A stretch of DNA of 28,646 nucleotides from Chara braunii (Eukaryota; Streptophyta; Charophyceae; Charales; Characeae): NCBI GenBank assembly GCA_003427395.1, contig BFEA01000469.1, positions 727,861 through 756,506 on the forward strand, read 5' to 3'. A program made the position numbers and the translations under genes. Below the pieces are notes generated by a model. It did no database searches and had not been told where the DNA came from. It saw only the letters and a program-made list of their open reading frames with translations. This document shows positions 19,965 through 28,646 of the stretch, piece by piece; positions within the stretch are counted from its first letter, which is position 1, and the number at the start of each line of letters is the position of its first letter.

Positions 19965-20753
19965 GCGGAGGAAGGTTGATGCCGACGAGAGCATTGCGAT
20001 GGGGGCAGATTTGGACGATGCAAGCTTCGAATTGTGCTTCAGTGGACGTTGACCCCAGCAGCAGTGTCACCCAAACCTCGCTTCATTCATCCTTCGCGAG
20101 ATTATCGTTGTCTAGCAAGTATGTTGGCCATTCTTCATGGCACCTGCTATGCCATAGTGTACAAAGCTATTGTGCATCAGTTTTTGTGTGCCCGGCAGCT
20201 ATGCGGGCCCCGGAAGGTAACAAGCATTGCCGGAAAGCAGTCGAAATGCAGAAAAACAGGGGCACATGCTTGCACTGATAGTGGCATATTACTTGCCAGG
20301 GAGGAGGGAATGTGTTGTGGATCGAATCCAGTGGTGCGAGCCTCAAAGTCTTGAGACTCTTGACCCCAGACATCATGAGTGCACCGTCTGTCCCCACTAC
20401 GAAGCAGTCCGCTCGTTCTTAGCCCTGGAGGAGTGTCAGCAGACCTGTCTAGGGAATCAGATGAGCCTACCGTCAAGTTTATTTTCTCCTGTTGCCTGAG
20501 TACACATTCACACAAGGACTCGTTTCCACGGAATCTGGCCAGAACTATGCTCAGATACATCCAGGGAGGCTCGAGTGCGAGTATGTCTTTCGGTTATCTT
20601 TGCCCTTGTCCATTGCGTTGTGCTGTGTCAGCAGCTGTTGCTGCAGTTGCTGGAGTGCTCAGTTGCACTGCCCTTTGTGTCATGTGTTGTCCGGCTGTTA
20701 TCAGATTTGGCTTTTGTGAAATGACCGTGGATGCATTAAAAAACTTCAGGTTT

Positions 20754-20788
<35 letters not shown>

Positions 20789-21430
20789 TGAGAGAGAGCA
20801 TTCTTAGTGTCTACTCTGGCTCTTTTTTGTGAAAGGGGGTCACCCCTAGCTTGATTGCATTCGTCTGAATTCGCAAGAATTTGATCTCACGATCTGTGTG
20901 ACCACATATCATGGTTGCAGGTGTGTGCCAGTCACCCAGATGAGCTCGACGATAGTGTCTGTGCGTTCTATCCGTTGCATGACACGCGTTTTTTTTTTGT
21001 TCTTCTTCTTTTTTCTTTTTTTTTGTCTTTGCCAACAAGGATTTGGTCATGGGGTAACCCCAAGTAGCCTTATTGTTGTATTGATCTGAAATTTCTGAAT
21101 GCATCAAGATGATCTCTGTAACGACAGATCATTAGATATTTTGTTTAAATACTAAATAGACAGTTACGCGTGTCCGTTGATAACTCAAATATACAACGTA
21201 GTCCGAGGTTTCCTTTCGCAGAAGAACCGCATTGTATGAGCATGCGCATCATGCTTCAGACCACCTCCTCACTTTACTGGTCAGTGTGCATAGGAGGGGC
21301 GAGCAACAGATCATGAGTGGTGTTGTTAACAATAGACAGTATTGTGTGTGTTATCACGCAGCCGGATGGTCTCAGAAGTGTCTAATATGCTTTCACACTG
21401 TCTTGTGTAAGTTGTGTGACATTTTCTGTC
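19965..21430. other. sequence without recognisable gene
   Basis: Open frames of about 100-144 codons at 19844-20278 and 20379-20807 show no recognised domain. Low-complexity DNA comprises 25 T plus (GT)n and (GA)n at 20751-20798, and a T-rich stretch at 20990-21025. Confidence 0.4.
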
Positions 21431-21436
21431 TGAGTA

Positions 21437-21765
21437 AAGCTGTTCTCTGTGTCTGTCCTGCTGCCTTTTGCCTTTTTTAATGTCAATCTGGCTGCGGATC
21501 ATTGTCGATGCCACGTCTCGCAAGTGTCTAATATGCTTCTCTTATACACATCTAGATGTGTATAAGAGATCTGTGTCTGTCCTGCTGCCTTTTGCCTTTT
21601 TTAATGTCAATCTGGCTGCGGATCATTGTCGATGCCACGTCTCGCAAGTGTCTAATATGCTTTCACACTCTCTTGTAAGTTGTGTGACATTTACTGTCTG
21701 AGTAAAGCTGTTCTCTGTGTCTGTCCTGCTAGCCTGACTTTTGCTTTTTTATGCCAATCTGGCTG
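21437..21765 (+). repeat. direct repeats around a library-adapter junction
   Basis: About 90 bases from CTGTGTCTGTCCTGCTGCC to GTGTCTAATATGCTT occur identically on both sides of 21538-21569. A third, more diverged copy follows at about 21710-21775. The diverged copies suggest a real local repeat with a period of about 160-280 bp. The identical pair is probably a false duplication from a mate-pair read. Confidence 0.75.
21538..21569. other. Nextera/Tn5 mosaic-end junction (artefact)
   Basis: The 32-base palindrome TCTCTTATACACATCT joined to its reverse complement is the core of the Nextera mate-pair junction adapter. It is library-derived, not genomic. Confidence 0.93.
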
Positions 21766-21892
21766 CGGATCATTGCCGTTGCCTCGCTATCGCATCCATG
21801 TTGTGCTGAACATCTCCTACCCTACCTTCCAGGCTGGAGACACTGGGCTTTGCTCTGCCACTCATGACATGCACAAAAGACAAAAATTATGG

Positions 21893-21975
21893 TCATGTAT
21901 CTTTCCATGTTCTTGCGGAAGGTGCATTCTCAGTTTTCACATTTGGTAAGTGGTAGGCCGAGGCCCAGTGCCGGG
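21893..21975 (+). repeat. dispersed repeat, uninterrupted copy
   Basis: CATGTATCTTTCCATGTTC and GTTTTCACATTTGGTAAGTG match 12554-12640. The bases before it (ACAAAAATTATGG) resemble those left of the retrotransposon (ACAAAGATAATG). Confidence 0.55.
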
Positions 21976-22230
21976 TAACCCATTGTTGCCTATGCTTTAT
22001 GTGCTGTCGAGTCGTGTCGACCGTAATGTTGGGTGAGATGTATCGGATACGGACAGCGAACACGTTTGTCGAATTTTGAAAGGGACAGGGGCCTCCCTCC
22101 CTGTGTAGATGACCTCCTGTGTACATATCCTATCTTCAGTCACAGAACTTGACAGAAGTGCTTTAGCAAATTCTCAGGTTTTCTTGACCCGCTTTTGGTA
22201 CCCTGACCAAGCAGCCAACGCTTGTGGCGG
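21976..22230. other. no gene recognised
   Basis: Nothing supportable was seen apart from short chance frames. Confidence 0.4.
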
Positions 22231-22510
22231 AAAAAGGACCAGATGAGGTCAGTTAGCAGCATGTGACTGACAAAAAGGACCAGTTCAGATCAGCTAGATG
22301 CAGCATGTGAACTTTTGAATCATTGTGTTTTTTTTGTTGCGACGTTCCGTATTGAATTCTCATGTTTTTTTCTTCTCTACTTTCGGTACTGAATTATTCT
22401 GTTTTTTTCTTTGCTACTTCCAGCATCGACCTCTCGTGCTTCTTCTCTTCCCAACTTTCCATAATGAATTCTCGTGTTTTTTGCCAGCACTTTTGGTATT
22501 CAACTTCATT
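22231..22510 (+). repeat. short-unit minisatellites
   Basis: AAAAAGGACCAG repeats with a period of about 42 bp at 22231-22313. It is followed by four or five diverged units of 36-44 bp starting GAATTCTCATGT-like and ending TTTCGGTACT-like, up to about 22510. Confidence 0.6.
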
Positions 22511-22842
22511 TTTATCATTTTGTGAAAAGTGTTTTAATACCTAAAATGCGCAAAAGCTCTGTTTGCTTCTGCCATTCTATAGTTTTGCTGTAATTAGAAT
22601 TTAAGAGTGCCATATGAGGACAAAGGATCACAAAAATCTCTTTTATTTCTCTCTATTCATCATACTCTTATCTATTCATTTTTCTATTGTATAACGAATA
22701 TATGAGATAATCTCGTGTTCTGTGTTTGCCACTCTCGATACTCTGGTCAAGCCCACACTCCAGGTAGGGAGGTTGAGAAGGACGGTGTAAGATCAGGTCG
22801 AGTGCAAGGAACGACTCCAAACAGACCCCCGGATGAGGGACT

Positions 22843-22846
<4 letters not shown>

Positions 22847-22921
<75 letters not shown>

Positions 22922-22922
22922 N

Positions 22923-23006
<84 letters not shown>
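22847..23006. repeat. (AG)n microsatellite with one N
   Basis: About 160 bp of AG dinucleotides broken by N at 22922. The true length is unknown because short reads cannot span it reliably. Confidence 0.95.
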
Positions 23007-23011
<5 letters not shown>

Positions 23012-23055
23012 AGAATGGCTGTGATGGACTTATGTCTGTGAGGAAACAGCATACA

Positions 23056-23159
23056 AGCAGAGTGATGTAGCAATGGCTCCGCGATGGGTTGTGAATGTGA
23101 AATACCACATTCGCAGGAGTGCTGCCATCGCAGGGGAGCCATTGCTACGTCACTCTGCT
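23056..23159. mobile_element. 104-bp hairpin element (MITE-like)
   Basis: AGCAGAGTGATGTAGCAATG at the left matches the reverse strand of the right end (AGCAGAGTGACGTAGCAATG), continuing through GGCTCC and GCGATGG. The interior is also self-complementary (GTGAATGTG and CACATTCGC). Termini near CAGAG recall hAT elements, but no 8-bp target duplication is present. Confidence 0.7.
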
Positions 23160-23251
23160 CGATGTCTGCCTCCTACATGTTGGTGTTTCCAATTTCTTTC
23201 TTTATTTTCTTATCATTTTATTTGGTTCATCTGATTGCATTTGGATTCAAA

Positions 23252-23379
23252 CTACCGTCTTCACCGGAAGAGAACGCCCGGTCATTTTAGCTGTGTCTGG
23301 AGTCTGGACTGAAAATTGCACCAAATAGTAAATACGGCTATTAATGACCGGGCGTTCTATTCGGGTGAGAAGACGGTAG
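23252..23379. mobile_element. MITE-like element, CTACC family, copy 2
   Basis: Ends CTACCGTCTTCACCGGAAG and (reverse) CTACCGTCTTCTCACCCGAA lead into shared GAACGCCCGGTCATT, giving inverted repeats of about 35 bp in a 128-bp unit. The ends match the copy at 17615-17725 while the centres differ, as expected of one non-autonomous transposon family. Confidence 0.75.
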
Positions 23380-23787
23380 GGTCTGCATTCCAGCAGTTCA
23401 TCGTTGTACCGACTGAGGTAGGCCCATTGGTGCCTCATTCCCAACTGAGCTTACGCCCATTGGTGGCCTCTTTCCCAATTTCTATGTTACTTCATGCTGT
23501 AAGGTGGACGGTTTGCAGACCGGCGTTACGAGGTGATCCTCCCTTCCTCTGATGTCAAACTAGAAGGTGATCGCGCAATCACACTGTGCCACTCCTTAAC
23601 TTCGTTCACTCCTGGTCATCACCCACCGGAGGCCGCTTGCCGTGTCAACCTCATAAGAAGCTATGAAACACATACCTGAAGAAGTTGGAACACAAAAAAT
23701 GGGACAGCGGAGCCCCGGACTTAGGAGTGAAATGGCCACAGCCCCACTAAACAACAAACAGCAATCCCTGTGCTATATAATGTATCA
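23380..23787. other. no gene recognised
   Basis: A short repeated phrase (GCCCATTGGTGCCTC and GCCCATTGGTGGCCTC, near 23423 and 23456) is the only structure seen. Confidence 0.4.
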
Positions 23788-23870
23788 ATGAAACGCTGGA
23801 CCCGGTTTCCAGCAGGTGCTGCTCCCCACCAATAAATGATGGAGCAGCCTCACAGAAAGGAAAAAAAAAA
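23788..23870 (+). repeat. dispersed repeat, copy 2
   Basis: CGCTGGACCCGGTTTCCAGC and CCCCACCAATAAATGATGGA resemble 16803-16885. Confidence 0.6.
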
Positions 23871-23883
23871 TAGAAAAAAATCA

Positions 23884-24656
23884 TGGTTACCAGCCCGTAC
23901 GTACGGAGGCCCCCAGGCCAACCTCCGTACGTTCGGGCGTTCGGGGTCCCGTTCGGGTGCCGAACCCCTCCGAACCTGAAGAGGTTTGGACCCCGCCAAA
24001 AAATACTTCGGGGCCTAGAAATTATTATTTTTTCTTGAAGTTTTTTTTGTGAGTTCTCTATGATGTGAGGTACATGCCTCTAAATTTTGAGATCATTTTG
24101 CTTAGCCAAAAAAAAAATAAAAAAAATCGCCAAAGATGGCGGTGTCAAAACGTGCTCACCCACTCACTATTTTGTTTTTTTTCTCTTTTCTCTTTTTGTT
24201 TTCACTTTGTTTCGGGGCCGAAACAATTTTATTGTTTTTTTTTTTTTTTTTTTTTTTAACGAGTGGTGTATCATGTGAGATACACATATATGAATTTTCA
24301 GGGGATTTGACTAAGCCAAAACAAAATGAAAAATCTCCAAAGACGGAGGTGTTTAAACATGCCCGCCCGCACAGTGATTTTAATTCTCTCCTCAAATTAG
24401 TTTGTTTTTTTTTTTTTTTTTTCCGTATTTTATTTCTATTTCAAATTTGGTAACGAATTTGGATGTCACTTGGAGGCAAATGTTGTTCAGCATAACATAT
24501 ATTGTTTTCAGATTTTTTGGACGACTCTTTTTGTTTTTGTTTTTTGTTTCTTTTGGTCCGCGTTCGACCCGAACCGCCGAACGTGTCTACAGGGCGGCCC
24601 GGACGTTCGGGCGTTCGGGTTCGGGCGTTCGGCCCGTCCCGAACGCCGGCAACCTT
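23884..24656. mobile_element. element bounded by CGTTCGGG-rich ends
   Basis: The left end begins GGTTACCAGCCCG and the right end, reversed, begins GGTTGCCGGCGTTCGGG. Both carry several CGTTCGGG/CGAACCC units within about 100 bp. The AT-rich interior has two diverged direct copies about 215 bp apart (near 24060 and 24275) sharing TAGCCAAAA/TAAGCCAAAA and a CCAAAGA..G..GGTGT pattern. The layout suits a non-autonomous DNA transposon with subterminal repeats; no transposase or target duplication is seen. Confidence 0.4.
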
Positions 24657-24710
24657 GAATAAAATAAAATAAAATTAAATAAAATGGAACACGAGTGGTG
24701 GTTATCAAAA

Positions 24711-24790
24711 TACTCATTATGGCATGTAACTTTGACATGTCTGGCCGCAATTTCGGCATCTACAGATTCTACACACAATCATTAGGTACG
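24711..24790 (+). repeat. repeat related to the foldback at 25111
   Basis: TACTCATTATGGCATGTAAC, then TGGCCGCAATTTCGGC, aligns with the left arm at 25111-25170. No matching inverted arm was found beside it. Confidence 0.5.
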
Positions 24791-25110
24791 ATGCCACCCA
24801 TTAAAGAGGTGGTCACAGTCTCTTGCAAAACTAGTTGAAACAAGCATAGAACCACACCCACCTTTTCCCTGAAGGGTGGCAGTCACGAATCGATGGCAGA
24901 GGGCGCGGCCTCTCCACAACCGGATTTCTGGAAGTGCCGGCCGAAGCTTGAAACTCTGCTGAGAGAACGATATGTTCATGGCAAATTTTGCAACCTTATG
25001 GTCTCTCTCTCCTTTCCCAACAGATGCACACATCCATACACACACATACTCCCCCACTCTCTTCTCTCTCTCACACACATACATGCGCACACATACACAC
25101 ACAATGATAA

Positions 25111-25277
25111 TACTCCTTTGAGCATGTCACTTCGACGTTCCTGGCTGCAATTTCGACTTCTCTTGGACCGAAATCGTCAGGTTGTACTAGTGGGAACACG
25201 GTAAGTCGTGACAATTTCGGTTAAAGAAACGCCAAAACTGTGGCCAGGAACGTCAAAGTTACATTCCCACAGGGGTA
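25111..25277. mobile_element. imperfect foldback, Stowaway-like MITE candidate
   Basis: Left arm TACTCCTTTGAGCATGTCAC and reversed right arm TACCCCTGTGGGAATGTAAC continue as imperfect inverted repeats for about 75 bp, both including GACGTTCCTGGC. Ends starting TA-CTCC recall Stowaway (Tc1/mariner) MITEs with a TA target; the resemblance is short. Confidence 0.45.
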
Positions 25278-25440
25278 GACGAAGAAACAAACTAACAATA
25301 GAAAAAAGTTTCATGCAACATGGTTCAATGTAGCACCCCTGCACCCAGGACCCCAAGTATCCCTTCTCTCTCACACCCACACACACACACCCTAAACAGT
25401 TTGACACAGACATGCCTTCTTTTTTTGGAGTTGTGAATAG

Positions 25441-25860
25441 CGAACATGACAATACATAAGTGGAGGGAGGAAGGGATGAGGGGTGATACATGTGGAGGGA
25501 AGGAGGATGGAGCATGGAGGAGGGAGGAGGGGCCACGGACGAGGGAGGAGGGAGGATATGCGATGGAGGGACGATGCAAGGAGGAGAGTCGTAGCAAAGA
25601 AGAATCCTAGCAACCGAGGAGGCCAGATACAGAGACCAAAAAAAAAGAAATGGTGGGAGGAAAGATTTGCAATGGTGGAGGGAGGAGGGGCGATGAGGGA
25701 GGGAGCAGGGAAGAAGGGACGAACGAGGGAGGATGGGCAATGAGCAGCAACAAACGCGGAAGGAGGCAGGACGATGGTCGGTGGAATAAAAAGACGGCGA
25801 GCGGGAGGATGGGTGGTGGAGGACGGAGGTAGGAGGACAAGTTACGGAGGAGGGGCTTGT
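25441..25860. repeat. purine-rich GGAGGGA minisatellite-like tract
   Basis: Irregular repeats of GGAGGGAGGA and GATGG fill this stretch. The long proline/serine-rich frame on the minus strand follows from this composition and is not called a gene. Confidence 0.7.
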
Positions 25861-25945
25861 AGTAGCAGCAGTGGTGTTGCGAAAAGTAGTAGCAGTAGAT
25901 GAGGTAGTAATAGTAATAGTAGTAAGTGGAAGTAGTTGTAGTAGT
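25861..25945. repeat. (GTA)n microsatellite, imperfect
   Basis: Repeated GTA/GTAGTA units with AAT and GCA variants adjoin the end of the LTR relic. Confidence 0.7.
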
Positions 25946-26690
25946 AGTTGTTACGATTCTGGTTGTGTTGTTCAATTGCAATTGAAAAGAAAGAGTTTGG
26001 AGAGAGAAATAAACAAGGGAAGAAAAAAAAAAAGAATGGAAGAGAAGAAGATGTACACCAGCAAAGACCAATGTCAAATCCCTTTCCCACTCGCCACCAT
26101 CTCCAACCACCTTGAACTCCCCCAACGTTTTCTGAACAATAAGAATAATAACAATAAAAGAATAAACCAGAATCAATGTCTGAATTTCCTCCTTACTGCC
26201 AGCAACTCTAGAGGTCCACCATTGCCACACACTACACCTCCTTCTTCCTTCTCCTAGTAGGTGAGTATGGCGGACTAGCGGAGCCCAACTCCGATGTTCA
26301 AAGGACAACGCAAAGCTGATATGCTCCCCCTACTCAGGCCGTGCTGCCTATCTCTGCACCGAAGTTGTCCTCGAAGAAGTGCACCTTGTACAGGGCCTTC
26401 TAGGTGTAGCACCAACAAAGAAGATGAAGATGCCGTCCACCATAGCCAGGTAAGTACCCCCGTCACTCTCCTCCTCCTCCTGCACCCTTGGAGTCTGCCC
26501 CCGGTCCGCTACACCATAGCTGAGTGGAGGGGCCAGGCCGCCTTCTTGCTCACCGGCGCTGGCCACACCAGGCACTCTCTCCAGCAGCGTAACGCCAAAC
26601 TTGCACACGACAAAATGAGGACCACTTCGCTCCTCTTGAAGTTATACAGGGCAGCGGACTCCTTGGGCGGTGACTTTCCACACACACATT
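25946..26690 (-). mobile_element. LTR relic of the same retrotransposon family
   Basis: The reverse strand aligns in order with the 3' LTR of the 3-12 kb element: GGAAAGTCACCGCCCAAG, GCTGCTGGAG, TACCTGGCTATGGTG, TTGCGTTGTCCTTTG-like, GACATTGATTCTGGTT, TTGGTCTTTGCTGGTGTACA and AGAATCGTAACAA at its end. No primer binding site follows; a GTA repeat does. It is a solo LTR or truncated copy, clearly diverged. Confidence 0.75.
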
Positions 26691-26735
26691 AACACACATT
26701 AACACAAACACACACAAGTAGGTCATTACATAGTG

Positions 26736-26758
26736 TTAGTTAGTAGTAGCAGTAGTAC

Positions 26759-26790
<32 letters not shown>

Positions 26791-26930
26791 CCAGAAGTAG
26801 TAATTGTAGTAGTGGAGGTAGAACTGGCTGTAGTAATTGTACTATTACTAGTAGCAGTTGCAGTAGTAGTTACAGTACTACAACTACTACAAGCAGCAGC
26901 AGAAGCAGCAGTAGTAGTATAATACCAAAA
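26736..26930. repeat. (TAG)n / (AGC)n microsatellite
   Basis: Pure TAG runs at about 26757-26790 are followed by mixed TAG, AGC and ACT triplets. The serine-rich frame read from it is a composition artefact. Confidence 0.85.
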
Positions 26931-27740
26931 GTAGTCCCACGTGGCATTGCAGGGTTGTGAAGGTCATCGCCCCATTGACAGAAAACTACACCTACGAAAG
27001 AAAACAAAAAAAAGTAGACCCGTGTTTGTGTGTATGTGTGTGTTTGTGTGCGTGTTTTTGGATGTTCACCGCAATAGCCCCTAATCCACCCAGATGAGTA
27101 CATCCAAAATCAAAGCAACTTTACCTCTACTGCAGACAATGAAGCACCCTAGAGATGAGTCGATCCAACAATGAAACAATTATACTTCTATAGCAAGCAA
27201 CATGAAGCATAATAGATCCATTACCTTTCTTTGCTGTCTTTACTTTAGTTCTCTTTGCGGTACCCCTTTTCTTTGTTCTTGCAGCTCCTCTTTCACTGTG
27301 CCTCTCACATACAAGGCTGGTCACATTCATTTTGCGTGTGTCACTGTCACACACACACACACATACACAACCAAACAGCCACGTGGCGTGATTTCACCCC
27401 GCAACCCCCGACCCCTTCCCCCTACTTCCCCCTACTTCCCCCTTGCCCTTTCCCCTTCCCCCTTTCCTTCTCTCTGCAAGGAATATGAGCGAGAGCGATA
27501 TACAGAAACCAAGTTGCAAAATCATGCAGAAGTCCAGATAGTCCTGTAACAAGCAGAGAGCTCAAATGAACCAAGATTCAATCCAAATAAGAGCAATGCA
27601 ATGAACTCGTGGGCCAATGTTCAAGCCCTCAGACCACACCAACGCAGTATTCAATGTCGCTCCTCTCTGTCTGGCGCCCAGCGCCAAACCTACTCTACTA
27701 GTCCTACCTAGCCTACCTACGTTATGCAACAGGCTCATTT
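26931..27740. other. no gene recognised
   Basis: Contains (GT)n near 27025-27055, (CA)n near 27345-27362 and a C/T-rich tract at 27405-27475 (CCCCTACTTCC repeated). No coding domain is recognised. Confidence 0.4.
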
Positions 27741-28112
27741 CGACTTAGAAGACCAATGTACATGTCGTCAACACCAATGCGGACCTCACACATACACCAG
27801 GTACGTACTCTCGTCTCCCTCATCAACCCCTGTCCACCCACTTTTGCGCCTCCTCCCGAAGACCCCCTGTCGCCCTCCTCTGCCTACGCGCCCTGCAGCC
27901 CAGCTATGGCCGCTACTGCCCCACTGCCCTGCAGTACCCCTCACCTCTCAGCGCTCGCGCACGTCCCAGCGAGCAATGCGCATGCAGACACTTGCTTGCA
28001 AGCGCAGCAGCGTGTCCGCATTGCCCGCCTGGGCCAGAATGCCTTCCCTGGCTGGCTCACTTCCTATATGGAAGTGGCAGCTGCTGCTGGACTCCTTGGG
28101 CCGTGAAAGTTT
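27741..28112 (-). mobile_element. second minus-strand LTR-like relic
   Basis: Reverse-strand GGCCCAAGGAGTCCAGCAGC, ACACGCTGCTGCG and GTACGTACCTGGTGTATG fall in the same order and spacing as in the LTR relic at 25946-26690 and the 3' LTR. Divergence is high, so the edges are uncertain. Confidence 0.4.
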
Positions 28113-28479
28113 CCACTAGCTTCTGGTCGGGCCCCAGTGTCTGCGCCCAGGCCCATCTCGACAGTTGAGGGCCTGGGCCCTTTTCAGTTAGGCACACCCA
28201 AAATTTCCAGGCTCTGATTGTTTGCTGCATTTGCACTGGCTCACGGGGTAGATATGACGACAATGCTGCTTTCTTGTTGGCCCGTGGCCACTTTGTGATG
28301 TGTCGGCCTCTCAATGTGTGTGCCGAGGGCACAACCACCCGGGCCTTGCGCTCAACTGCCTGGAACAGTTGCTTCTTCTTGAAGAGCCCAGGGTAAGGCT
28401 CAGGTTGCACTTCAACCCACTGTCGTGCAGCAACTGTCTGAGACCCACATTGGAGAATGCTGAGATAAGGGCCTCTCAC
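28057..28479 (-). other. open frame of unknown nature
   Basis: A 140-codon minus-strand frame without stop encodes WVEVQPEPYPGLFKKKQLF and VVVPSAHTLRGRHITKWPRA, balanced protein-like sequence. It opens at GTG, not ATG, and overlaps the LTR relic at its 3' end. It may be a decayed exon or transposon fragment; no family is recognised. Confidence 0.2.
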
Positions 28480-28574
28480 GAATATTCAGGCCCGACTTCA
28501 CTTAGGGCGTCCAAGAGGCTTGCTGGGGGCCCACATTGTAGAACATATGATGATGCCTAGGGCCCCCTGAGGAC

Positions 28575-28612
28575 CTGTCTCTTATACACATCTAGATGTG
28601 TATAAGAGACAG
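28575..28612. other. complete Nextera mate-pair junction adapter (artefact)
   Basis: CTGTCTCTTATACACATCT followed directly by its reverse complement AGATGTGTATAAGAGACAG is the full 38-base circularisation junction. It does not belong to the genome and marks a false join. Confidence 0.97.
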
Positions 28613-28646
28613 AAGCTGTTCTCTGTGTCTGTCCTGCTGCCTTTTG
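28613..28646 (+). other. chimeric tail duplicating 21437-21470
   Basis: All 34 bases after the adapter match 21437-21470 exactly. The tail is a read fragment from that locus attached through the adapter. Confidence 0.92.

Noticed and set aside
22668-23142. Long frames of Arg-Glu or Ser-Leu repeats on both strands
   Set aside because: They are translations of the (AG)n microsatellite, interrupted by an N, with no unique sequence.
25607-26308. 233-codon minus-strand frame
   Set aside because: It runs through the LTR relic, a GTA microsatellite and the purine-rich tract; its Pro/Ser/Tyr-rich content reflects low-complexity DNA.
26733-26960. Serine-rich frame
   Set aside because: Derived from the TAG/AGC triplet microsatellite.

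Overview
This looks like nuclear DNA of a green plant or streptophyte alga, possibly a charophyte such as Chara; I could run no search to confirm the species. The evidence is eukaryotic splice sites, a plant/animal-type ABCA transporter, a decayed Ty3/gypsy retrotransposon with a plant-type initiator-Met primer site, a fragment of plastid atpH, and abundant MITE-like foldbacks, microsatellites and tandem repeats. The only host gene I can support is the 3' end of an ABCA-family ABC transporter on the + strand. Its exons at 670-907 and 17077-17360 fit together in exact splice phase (phase 1) across a single intron of 16,169 bp (908-17076). Everything up to about 17 kb is therefore intronic.

Layout: 1-669 upstream intron; 670-907 ABCA exon (Walker B, D-loop, H-loop); 908-3304 intron with tRNA-like repeats; 3305-12553 a nearly full-length Ty3/gypsy element (5' LTR, Met primer site, palindromic leader, broken gag, protease, reverse transcriptase, RNase H, integrase, polypurine tract, 3' LTR), inactivated by frameshifts, a deletion and about six in-frame stops that all fit C-to-T change. 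Next come 12.97-13.14 kb tandem repeats, 13.2-13.86 kb a nested inverted repeat able to fold into a long hairpin, 15.1-15.36 kb plastid atpH fragments, a 31-G homopolymer, a 169-bp tandem duplication, and 17077-17360 the last ABCA exon.

Downstream, the exon end and its flank are partly duplicated (17726-18110) with a MITE at the junction. From 18.9 to 19.8 kb there are three tandem arrays, two with tRNA-like promoter boxes. A group II intron domain V-like motif lies at 19832-19865. From 21 to 28 kb the DNA is repeat-rich: foldback elements, a second copy of the MITE family, a CGTTCGGG-rich element, and two minus-strand LTR relics related to the 3-12 kb element.

The assembly has clear technical flaws. 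Nextera/Tn5 mosaic-end junctions lie at 21538-21569 and 28575-28612, both next to copies of one local sequence. Single-N joins lie at 17043, beside a 29-bp duplication, and at 22922, inside a GA microsatellite. The last 34 bases duplicate 21437-21470 and should not be trusted as contiguous sequence. No bacterial-style operon, CRISPR array or intact tRNA/rRNA gene was found.
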